From NCBI GenBank assembly GCA_902797125.1, contig CADBRS010000241.1:1-5058 (forward strand): a stretch of DNA of 5,058 nucleotides, written 5' to 3'. Below are positions 1 to 5,058 of this stretch, one piece after another; the first letter of the stretch is position 1; every line of letters starts with the position of its first letter. The translations under genes and the position numbers were made by a program. The notes under the pieces were generated by a model, which was given only the letters and a program-made list of their open reading frames with translations, was not told the DNA's origin and did not search any database. The DNA is from an uncultured Ruminococcus sp. (GTDB lineage: Bacteria; Bacillota; Clostridia; Oscillospirales; CAG-272).

Positions 1-2
1 CC

Positions 3-68
3 CAGCTCGACCATACGGTCATCCGGAGGCCGGACGGCACCGAAGAGCCACTCAAAAAGAAGCCCTAG
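3..68 (+). CDS. Possible 3' end of an unidentified gene (partial)
   Basis: This frame is open from the window edge to a TAG at 66-68 and encodes about 21 residues with a charged tail (RRPDGTEEPLKKKP). Of the three forward frames it has the most G/C-ending codons, matching the real genes downstream, which is the main reason for preferring it. It stops 30 bases before the kinase start and is in the same reading frame as the kinase, separated by TAG (66-68) and TGA (72-74). The product is not recognisable from so little sequence. It could also be non-coding or an out-of-frame reading. Confidence 0.35.
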   Translation, partial: QLDHTVIRRPDGTEEPLKKKP

Positions 69-98
69 ACCTGACAAAAATCAAAAAGGAAACCAGTT

Positions 99-1028
99 AT
101 GCGAATTATCGACGTTGATTACCTGATGCAGAACATGCGTGAAGAAACGGCCTTCATCCTCAAATGTGAAGAGTTGTTTCACGACAAGATCAGCAGTGCC
201 GCAGCCAAAGTCGTCGAGAACATGCTCAAAGGCAGACGGATCGTTTGTCTCACAGGCCCTTCCGGCAGCGGAAAAACAACGACTGCATTCCGATTGAGGG
301 ACTATCTGATCAACCTGACCGTCCCCGTCATCATGCTCTCCATGGACAACTTTTTCCTGCCCGCTTCACTGAGGCCGCCCGAAGCCACCGATTTCGAGTC
401 CCCGTTCTGCGTGGACATCCCTAGACTGACCCGGTGCGCCAGAGATCTGTTCCAGGGCAAAAAAGTCGAAGTCCCGACTTTCGATTTCAAGACGTCCGAA
501 TACGGACCCTCATACGAAGTTCAGGGGGATAAAGAGGCCGTCATCATCCTGGAAGGGATCCATATGCTCAATCCCCTGATTTTCAATTCGCTCCGATCGA
601 TGGCACTGGGCATCTATGCCTCTCCGAGGACGCGCGTCCTGACCGCAGACGAAAAAGTCATCCATCCGCATTTTCTGCGGGTCGCCAGGCGCATGCTCAG
701 GGACAGCAGCACCCGCGGCCGTTCCCTTCAGGAAACCGTTCTGAATATGGAATCGGTCAATGCGGGCGAGCATCTGTATATCACGCCTCACCGCCACAAT
801 GCGGAGATCCATCTCGACACGTTCCACGATTATGAACCCTGCATCCTGGCCCACTACCTGAAAGAGCTTCCCTCTTTCCAGGAAGAACTGACTCCCGAAT
901 TTGTCAAGGCTCATGAACTGGACGACCTGATCGGTCTGGTCGAACAGCTGCCCCCGCTCAAGACATCGTACATCCCGAGAGATTCCCTGCTCAGGGAATT
1001 CATCGGAGGCAGTATTTATCAGTATTGA
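99..1028 (+). CDS. Uridine kinase-family nucleoside kinase (Udk-like), lacking the N-terminal ThrRS-like half
   Basis: Predicted cytosolic P-loop kinase that phosphorylates uridine or a related nucleoside in pyrimidine salvage. Over 309 residues the family motifs appear in order: Walker A GPSGSGKTT (53-61), SMDNFF (81-86) with the likely catalytic Asp83, DFE-P (98-102), PTFDF (126-130), LEGIHMLNP (151-159) and an Arg-rich lid RRMLRDSSTRGRS (197-209). The C-terminal IPRDSLLREFIGGS (292-305) and the EGIH-LNP motif resemble, from memory, the kinase half of the long (about 550-residue) Bacillota nucleoside kinases that carry a ThrRS-like N-terminal region. That region is absent here. Canonical Udk is about 210 residues, so this is neither standard form. 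The start is supported by AAGGA at 86-90 with 8-base spacing. trmL follows after 13 bases, so they are probably cotranscribed. The kinase fold is certain; the preferred substrate is inferred. Confidence 0.88.
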   Translation: MRIIDVDYLMQNMREETAFILKCEELFHDKISSAAAKVVENMLKGRRIVCLTGPSGSGKTTTAFRLRDYLINLTVPVIMLSMDNFFLPASLRPPEATDFESPFCVDIPRLTRCARDLFQGKKVEVPTFDFKTSEYGPSYEVQGDKEAVIILEGIHMLNPLIFNSLRSMALGIYASPRTRVLTADEKVIHPHFLRVARRMLRDSSTRGRSLQETVLNMESVNAGEHLYITPHRHNAEIHLDTFHDYEPCILAHYLKELPSFQEELTPEFVKAHELDDLIGLVEQLPPLKTSYIPRDSLLREFIGGSIYQY

Positions 1029-1041
1029 ATCGAAGGTTATC

Positions 1042-1551
1042 ATGCACATCCATATCGTTTTGCATCAGCCTGAGATCCCTCAGAACACGGGCAATATCGC
1101 CAGAACCTGCGCCGCGACGGGCGCGTCCCTGCATCTCATCCACCCGCTGGGTTTTGAGATCAATGACAGACAGCTCAAACGGGCGGGCCTGGACTATTGG
1201 CCACTGCTGGATATCCATCATTACGACTCAACGGACGAATTCCTTCGGGAGCACGGTGCCGAGAAGATCTGGTTTTTCTCGACGAAAGGTCCCCGGAATT
1301 ACACAGACGTCCGTTATGAGGGGGATATCTGGATGATGTTCGGAAAAGAGACGGCCGGTCTGCCCGAGGAACTGCTTCTGGATCATCCGGACACCACGGT
1401 CCGCATCCCGATGCTGCCTCATCTCAGATCGCTGAACCTGTCCAATTCCGTAGCCGTCGCAGTTTACGAGGCGCTACGCCAAAACCAATTCGAAGGTCTC
1501 CAGGAAGCCGGGACGTTGACCCGGTACGCCTGGCCCGAAATAGAATCTTAA
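1042..1551 (+). CDS. trmL: tRNA (cytidine/uridine(34)-2'-O)-methyltransferase TrmL
   Basis: SPOUT-class (trefoil-knot) methyltransferase expected to transfer a methyl group from SAM to the 2'-OH of the wobble nucleotide 34 in certain tRNALeu species; it acts in the cytosol as a homodimer. At 169 residues it is close to the roughly 155-160 of E. coli TrmL (YibK) and B. subtilis CspR. The three hallmark motifs are present: motif 1 PQNTGNIART (13-22), motif 2 FGKETAGLPEE (100-110), and motif 3 with the knot, RIPM (121-124) through RSLNLSNSVAVAVYEALR (129-146). There is no extra N-terminal RNA-binding domain, which separates it from TrmH/RlmB. The start is set by GAAGG at 1032-1036, 5 bases before the ATG. 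No terminator follows the kinase gene, which supports an operon. The target tRNAs are inferred from the family. Confidence 0.93.
   Translation: MHIHIVLHQPEIPQNTGNIARTCAATGASLHLIHPLGFEINDRQLKRAGLDYWPLLDIHHYDSTDEFLREHGAEKIWFFSTKGPRNYTDVRYEGDIWMMFGKETAGLPEELLLDHPDTTVRIPMLPHLRSLNLSNSVAVAVYEALRQNQFEGLQEAGTLTRYAWPEIES
1516..1546 (+). promoter_or_regulatory. Weak candidate promoter for the lipoprotein gene
   Basis: TTGACC (1516-1521) and TAGAAT (1541-1546) resemble -35 and -10 boxes, but they are 19 bases apart, longer than the usual 17, and lie inside the end of trmL. If real, transcription would start near 1553 and give a leader of about 105 bases. No better sigma-A-like pair was seen between 1552 and 1660, so readthrough from trmL is an equal alternative. 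Confidence 0.22.
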
Positions 1552-1605
1552 AACCACCCCTTTCGAACGGGTTCATCCCCTGTTCCGAATCACCCTGATT
1601 AACTG

Positions 1606-1680
1606 AAAGGAGATGCGACTGAGCCGCTTGGCGGACGGATGAATCAGTCGATAGCGATCAATGAAAAGAAGCCTTTTCAT
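1606..1680 (+). promoter_or_regulatory. Structured translation-initiation region: distant SD and two hairpins
   Basis: A strong Shine-Dalgarno sequence AAAGGAG (1606-1612) lies 48 bases before the only usable lipoprotein start at 1661; a TAG at 1652-1654 blocks any earlier start in that frame. Between them CGACTGA (1616-1622) and TCAGTCG (1644-1650) are perfectly complementary, and an inner CCGC (1624-1627)/GCGG (1631-1634) pair could stack inside. Folding would loop out 35 bases and leave about 13 bases between SD and ATG. A second perfect inverted repeat, ATGAAAAG (1661-1668)/CTTTTCAT (1673-1680), would bury the start codon. AAAGG of the SD can alternatively pair with CCTTT (1672-1676). The complementarities are seen directly; any control of translation is inferred. 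Confidence 0.45.
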
Positions 1681-3850
1681 CAAACTGCTCTCCGCACTGC
1701 TTCTGTGCGTGATGTTTCTGAGCGCCTGCGGGAATACCGACACGCCCGAAACACCGGCGGAAACAAAGGAGACAAACGAACAGCCTTCCGAAACAGGAAC
1801 GGTAGAAACCAACGACAAAGAATCGGAAACCAATGACAAGGAGTCGGAAACTACTGACATGGAAAACGAAAAATTCGTTCAACTCACAAACATAGGTGAG
1901 TCGATTTATGAAAAGTCCTACGAGTCCATGGTCAACAGACTGCTGCCCAACGGATACGCGCCCACATCGATCAACGGCGCTTACTCGGGCATGTTCGTCA
2001 GAGACGCGTCGATCCAGGTCATGTCTCATATCATCAACGGAGATATGGATATGGCCAGCTCCATGCTGAAATTCATCGCAGGAACACACATCGCCCTGAA
2101 TGCGCAATATGCGATCCACATCATGAACCCGCTTGAAGCCGAGGAAAAAGTGGATTACAGAGGCAAGGTCGGCGATAGCGTCAGTTCCCTGTCCCACGGC
2201 GCTGCCCTGTATCTGATCAATCGACCCGTTCACGCCTGCGCTCAGACCTTTACCGCAGCGAGCAACCAGATCGCCGAGATCGACGTCTTTCTATCAACCA
2301 GCGGAGCCGGAGGTTCTTTAGTTCTGGGTCTAGGCACGGATAAAGACGATGAGTCCCTGGGCAAAGTGACTATCCCGATCACGGAAGCCACTTCGGGATT
2401 CATCACTTTCAAGTTCGAAACACCCGTTCGGGTCACGAGCGGCCAAGACTATGTCTTCACCGTCTATGCAACCGAAGACGCGAAGAACGTCGTTGCTTTC
2501 GGACAGACAGGCACTTCTACCATGCCGTCCTACAACTATGACAGCGCGGCTTATAACGGCTGGATTGTGGAACACCACACGATCGGTTTCGAAGTCCGCG
2601 CCAGGTCGGCCAGTACCGAAGATGAAGTTCCCGAAGCTGCAGATATCGCTTATAAGACCACAACTCCCGGAACAGTTACGCTCGACGCCGCCACACAGGG
2701 CAAATACCTGGCCGACATCATCGTCTATCTGAGTTCCGAGGGCGAGATCGCCGAGGGCGATACTTTCACATTCACGCTGAAGAGCGGCAGCTACACAGTC
2801 GACTCACAGACCTTCTCCTGCCAGGCACTGAACGCAGGATCTGCGAAAGCCTTCAAGCTGCAGTTCCATCTGCCCCTGTTCTCACTGGATGCCGATGACC
2901 CCTACACGCTCACCATGGAAACGTCCAAACCGGGTTCTGTCGCATGGTACGGTTCAGATGACAATCATCTGTCCTACATCGCAGGCGTCTGCACGATCAA
3001 GCCCCTTTCGAAAAATATTCAGGTTGACGGACACTACATGCTCGTCAACGCCTTTGCCATGTTCGCGCTGGCCGATGACGGCACTTATGCGGACCTCATC
3101 GAGGAGCTCTATCCTCTGATGTCCGATTTTGCCGATTATTTCATCAACTCCGATCGTTCAGACTATCTGCACGACAACAACCTGCTGTATAACCCCAGCT
3201 ATGAGCATTCCAGAAAAGGCCGCTACTGGCAGGATTATGATCTGATCACGAACTGCTTCGCATCCGAAGCCCTTCACAAGATGTCCGCTGTCGCTAAGAA
3301 ATTGGGTGAAGGCGCCGATGAAGAGGAATTCGGCACATATGCAGCTATCATCGCAGCAGGCATCCATGAAAACCTCACAAGCGAGATCAACGGCAAAAAG
3401 ATCTACACCGAACTGATTGCCCTGGACGAAGACGGAAAAGTCTACAAAGGTTTCTCGTTCGTCAGCCTCGCGCCCGTTGCATGCGAATGGTATGCGATGG
3501 ACGAAGAGATCATGGCCAACACCTACTCCGAATACCGTCGGCTCGGAACGGAAAGATACGGAGCCTACGAGATGCTCCCCGTCGTTGTTGAACTCGATGA
3601 TAATGACGAAAGGGTTTCCTCCGGGAACCACGTCATAGGTAAGGGACTAGCTTGGGAACTCTACTATCTGTGGTCGACAGGCGATACGGAAAGACTGACA
3701 CAGATGCTGAGATTCATCGATACAAATTCGGTCACCACCTACCCTGAAGTTTGGGTCAAAAACGGAACCATCTCCGACAATGCCAATCAGGAACACGCCA
3801 ACTGGCTGATCTACATGGTCGCCAAGATTTCCGGCAAAGCCAAAAATTGA
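1661..3850 (+). CDS. Lipoprotein, predicted six-hairpin ((alpha/alpha)6-barrel) glycosidase with two inserted beta-sandwich modules
   Basis: Predicted surface-anchored carbohydrate-active enzyme of 729 residues. It has a lipoprotein signal peptide (KR at 2-3, hydrophobic 5-20, lipobox LSAC with Cys23), then a Thr/Glu-rich linker (about 24-70) with a heptapeptide repeat. Residues about 71-187 look like the first barrel hairpins, including GMFVRDASIQV (110-120), which resembles the MWLRDS-type substrate-site motif of GH125 enzymes. Residues about 189-315 and 328-447 are beta-rich modules. The helical part resumes at QVDGHYML (454-461) and runs to the C-terminus, with conserved-looking acidic sites at YEHSRKGRYWQDYD (514-527), CEW (608-610), YPEVW (694-698) and NQEHANW (709-715). 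The two helical parts total about 390 residues, a normal barrel size, so the beta modules read as an insertion. Start: first ATG after a TAG at 1652; SD placement is abnormal (see leader entry). Appears monocistronic, closed by a strong terminator. Substrate and exact GH family are unknown, and the catalytic residues are only candidates. Confidence 0.72.
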   Translation: MKRSLFIKLLSALLLCVMFLSACGNTDTPETPAETKETNEQPSETGTVETNDKESETNDKESETTDMENEKFVQLTNIGESIYEKSYESMVNRLLPNGYAPTSINGAYSGMFVRDASIQVMSHIINGDMDMASSMLKFIAGTHIALNAQYAIHIMNPLEAEEKVDYRGKVGDSVSSLSHGAALYLINRPVHACAQTFTAASNQIAEIDVFLSTSGAGGSLVLGLGTDKDDESLGKVTIPITEATSGFITFKFETPVRVTSGQDYVFTVYATEDAKNVVAFGQTGTSTMPSYNYDSAAYNGWIVEHHTIGFEVRARSASTEDEVPEAADIAYKTTTPGTVTLDAATQGKYLADIIVYLSSEGEIAEGDTFTFTLKSGSYTVDSQTFSCQALNAGSAKAFKLQFHLPLFSLDADDPYTLTMETSKPGSVAWYGSDDNHLSYIAGVCTIKPLSKNIQVDGHYMLVNAFAMFALADDGTYADLIEELYPLMSDFADYFINSDRSDYLHDNNLLYNPSYEHSRKGRYWQDYDLITNCFASEALHKMSAVAKKLGEGADEEEFGTYAAIIAAGIHENLTSEINGKKIYTELIALDEDGKVYKGFSFVSLAPVACEWYAMDEEIMANTYSEYRRLGTERYGAYEMLPVVVELDDNDERVSSGNHVIGKGLAWELYYLWSTGDTERLTQMLRFIDTNSVTTYPEVWVKNGTISDNANQEHANWLIYMVAKISGKAKN
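1805..1867 (+). repeat. 21-base tandem repeat encoding a heptapeptide in the lipoprotein linker
   Basis: Three in-frame 21-base units lie at 1805-1825, 1826-1846 and 1847-1867. They encode ETNDKES, ETNDKES and the diverged ETTDMEN (residues 49-69). The first two units differ only at synonymous third positions. They sit in a low-complexity Thr/Glu/Asn stretch between the acylated Cys23 and the folded region, and act as a hydrophilic spacer holding the enzyme off the membrane. Confidence 0.8.
2225..3001 (+). other. Inserted tandem pair of diverged beta-sandwich modules within the glycosidase
   Basis: Module A (residues about 189-315) and module B (about 328-447) show the same order of strand patterns: AEIDVFLSTSG with ADIIVYLSSEG, then FKFETPVRVTSGQDYVFTVY with LQFHLPLFSLDADDPYTLTM, then NVVAFGQTG with GSVAWYGSD. 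Module A has the tail pattern Y-Y-D-Y-GW-F typical, from memory, of jelly-roll accessory domains that open with QTFTA and are found on secreted bacterial proteins. Ligand binding, probably carbohydrate, is inferred. Boundaries are approximate. Confidence 0.55.
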
Positions 3851-3864
3851 TCAAATCCATTTCT

Positions 3865-3892
3865 GAAGGCCGCCCCGTGCGGCCTTCTTTTT
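3865..3892 (+). terminator. Rho-independent terminator after the lipoprotein gene
   Basis: A perfect 9-bp stem, GAAGGCCGC (3865-3873) and GCGGCCTTC (3879-3887), encloses a 5-base loop CCCGT and is followed directly by TTTTT (3888-3892). It begins 14 bases after the TGA stop at 3848-3850. The strong GC-rich stem with a U-tract on the + strand indicates efficient termination and insulates the downstream unit. Confidence 0.95.
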
Positions 3893-3912
3893 GTCGAAAA
3901 TACATCAATCTC

Positions 3913-3941
3913 TTTTCTTTCGCGCACGCTCGTGCTATAAT
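3913..3941 (+). promoter_or_regulatory. Extended -10 promoter for udp-tsaE
   Basis: A perfect TATAAT (3936-3941) is preceded by TG at 3933-3934, giving the extended -10 form TGnTATAAT. The -35 position at 17-base spacing (3913-3918, TTTTCT) matches the consensus poorly, which extended -10 promoters tolerate. Transcription would begin near 3948, leaving a leader of only about 23 bases that contains the udp SD. It lies just after the upstream terminator, as expected for an independent unit. Confidence 0.8.
3924..3935. promoter_or_regulatory. Palindrome in the udp promoter spacer (possible operator)
   Basis: GCACG (3924-3928) and CGTGC (3931-3935) are perfect inverted repeats around CT, directly abutting the -10 box and including its TG extension. 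A regulator bound here would compete with RNA polymerase. The repeat is short and could be chance; no regulator gene is visible nearby. Confidence 0.35.
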
Positions 3942-3970
3942 AAGATGAGTTAGAAGACCGAGGTGCACCC

Positions 3971-4744
3971 ATGCAGAAAACAGAAAAAGAGTATCATATC
4001 CACTGTCAGGCAGGCGATGTCGGAAAATATGTCATCCTTTGCGGTGATCCGGGCAGATGCCCTTCGATCGCCCAATGGCTCGACGATGCAAAGCAAATCG
4101 CCTATAACCGCGAATACAACGTGTACACAGGCTCGCTGCTCGGACAGAAGGTGACTGTCTGCTCGACCGGGATCGGCGGTCCTTCCACGGCCATTGCCGT
4201 CGAAGAACTGCACCATCTGGGTGCGGATACATTCATCCGCTGCGGCACATGCGGCGGGATCGCACTGGACGTCCGTTCGGGCGACGTGGTCGTAGCATCC
4301 GGAGCGATCCGGTACGAACACACTTCTCTGGAATATGCACCGATCGAATATCCGGCCGTTTCAGATCCGGACGTCATGCTGGCTCTCCGTGAGGCCTCGT
4401 GCAAACTGGGCTTCCGGACGCATACGGGGGTCGTTCAGTGCAAAGACTCTTTCTACGGGCAGCACGACCCGGAAAGCAGTCCGGTCGGTTATGAACTGAA
4501 AAACAAATGGGAAGCCTGGAAAAAACTCGGTGTCCTGGCTTCCGAAATGGAATCTTCCACCCTCTTCGTCGTTTCAGACGCCAGAGGATGCCGGAGCGGC
4601 GCCTGTTTCCATGTCGTCTGGAACCAGGAACGCGAAGCAGCCGGACTCGATCAGACCATGAGCGAGGATACGTCCGCCGCCGTCCGCGTGGCCGTGGAAG
4701 CCATGAAGACACTGATTTTGAAAGATACCGAAAACAAAAGCTGA
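3971..4744 (+). CDS. udp: Uridine phosphorylase
   Basis: Cytosolic nucleoside phosphorylase (PNP/UDP family) converting uridine and phosphate to uracil and ribose-1-phosphate in pyrimidine salvage. Its 257 residues match the usual length of about 253. The phosphate site is visible as GDPGR (25-29, Arg29), Arg47, Arg90 and Thr93, each one position before E. coli Arg30, Arg48, Arg91 and Thr94. STGIGGPSTAIAVEEL (65-80) is the family signature. SEMESS (191-196) supplies the ribose-binding Met-Glu pair. KDSFYGQ (158-164) carries Phe161 and Gln164, equivalent to uracil-site Phe162 and Gln166, marking uridine rather than purine specificity. The Arg168 equivalent is not obvious because the loop is one residue shorter and reads HDPESSP. 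The start is fixed by GAGGTG at 3960-3965, 5 bases upstream. It has its own promoter and is followed 16 bases later by tsaE. Confidence 0.92.
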   Translation: MQKTEKEYHIHCQAGDVGKYVILCGDPGRCPSIAQWLDDAKQIAYNREYNVYTGSLLGQKVTVCSTGIGGPSTAIAVEELHHLGADTFIRCGTCGGIALDVRSGDVVVASGAIRYEHTSLEYAPIEYPAVSDPDVMLALREASCKLGFRTHTGVVQCKDSFYGQHDPESSPVGYELKNKWEAWKKLGVLASEMESSTLFVVSDARGCRSGACFHVVWNQEREAAGLDQTMSEDTSAAVRVAVEAMKTLILKDTENKS

Positions 4745-4760
4745 TCTATGGGAGCAAACC

Positions 4761-5058
4761 ATGGTTTTCAAGACGCATTCCGTACAGGAAACTGAAAAAA
4801 AAGCGGCCGAACTGGCTCTGTCTCTTTACGAGAGGCAGGACAGCCCCCGCTTCATCGCCCTGGACGGAGATCTCGGTGTCGGCAAAACGGCATTTGCCCG
4901 CGGTTTCACAGCCGCGCTCAACCCGAAAGCCTCGGTCAAATCCCCGACCTTTGCTCTCGTTAGAGAATACCCGAACGGAGACCGGTCCGTGTATCATTTC
5001 GATATGTACCGGATCGAATCGGAAGAGGATCTCTACAGCATCGGGTTCGACGATTATC
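4761..5058 (+). CDS. tsaE: tRNA threonylcarbamoyladenosine biosynthesis protein TsaE (partial, 3' end outside window)
   Basis: Small P-loop ATPase that works with TsaB and TsaD in the cytosol to install t6A at position 37 of ANN-decoding tRNAs. The window holds the first 99 residues of a protein usually about 150 long. Visible motifs are an N-terminal THSVQET (5-11), Walker A GDLGVGKT (36-43, Lys42, Thr43), the switch SPTFALVREY (61-70) and the family motif YHFDMYRI (78-85, with Asp81, Tyr83 and Arg84). The start ATG has GGGAG at 4750-4754, spaced 6 bases. An ATG at 4748 is in another frame and is not the start. The 16-base gap from udp, with no terminator, indicates cotranscription. In Bacillota tsaE is commonly followed by tsaB, rimI or tsaD, which may lie just beyond the window. 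Confidence 0.93.
   Translation, partial: MVFKTHSVQETEKKAAELALSLYERQDSPRFIALDGDLGVGKTAFARGFTAALNPKASVKSPTFALVREYPNGDRSVYHFDMYRIESEEDLYSIGFDDY

Noticed and set aside
510..1049. 179-codon antisense ORF across the kinase gene.
   Set aside because: It is a mirror of the strong kinase coding sequence, with no family motifs and no promoter or SD on the - strand.
1563..1590. Possible imperfect hairpin (CGAACGGG with CCCCTGTTCCG) after trmL.
   Set aside because: It needs two bulges and has no following T-tract, so it is not called as a terminator.
1613..1642. Nine-codon upstream ORF (MRLSRLADG) beginning right after AAAGGAG.
   Set aside because: Its ATG abuts the SD with no spacing, so initiation would be very poor. 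It ends 18 bases before the lipoprotein start, and coupling is possible but less supported than the hairpin explanation.
1639..1836. 65-codon + strand ORF overlapping the lipoprotein start.
   Set aside because: It reads the signal-peptide and linker region out of frame, has no recognisable motifs and no well-spaced SD.
1658..2233. 191-codon antisense ORF across the start of the lipoprotein gene.
   Set aside because: Its repetitive Phe/Val/Arg-rich content is just the complement of the lipoprotein linker and barrel codons.
3158..3631. 157-codon antisense ORF across the second helical part of the glycosidase.
   Set aside because: Shadow of the well-supported sense gene; no initiation signals or recognisable product.

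Overview
The window looks like chromosomal DNA of a Bacillota (probably Clostridia-like) bacterium. It has moderately high GC, with G/C favoured at third codon positions, short intergenic gaps, purine-rich Shine-Dalgarno (SD) sites and a classic intrinsic terminator. The kinase family at the left end and the lipoprotein type also fit that group. The assignment rests on gene style and is only moderately secure. All supported genes lie on the + strand.

Left block (1-1551): a possible 3' end of an unidentified gene (to 68), then a uridine-kinase-family nucleoside kinase (99-1028), then 13 bases later trmL (1042-1551), a SPOUT tRNA wobble-nucleotide 2'-O-methyltransferase. This looks like a housekeeping operon.

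Central block (1552-3892): a 109-base leader with an unusually distant SD and two perfect inverted repeats. It is followed by a 729-residue lipoprotein (1661-3850) that appears to be a six-hairpin (alpha/alpha)6-barrel glycosidase. Its barrel is interrupted by about 260 residues holding two diverged beta-sandwich modules. A strong terminator (3865-3892) ends the unit. This gene is the least ordinary item in the window and was probably built by domain insertion followed by duplication. It would act outside the cytoplasm on a carbohydrate whose identity cannot be read from the sequence.

Right block (3893-5058): a new promoter with an extended -10 and a short palindrome in the spacer drives udp (uridine phosphorylase, 3971-4744). 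Sixteen bases later tsaE (4761 onward, cut by the window end) begins; its product is the ATPase of bacterial t6A tRNA modification. Two genes of pyrimidine-nucleoside metabolism (kinase and phosphorylase) and two of tRNA modification (TrmL and TsaE) therefore flank the lipoprotein gene. They lie in separate transcription units, and I see no direct functional link to the lipoprotein.

No RNA genes, CRISPR arrays, insertion sequences, attachment sites or defence genes are visible.
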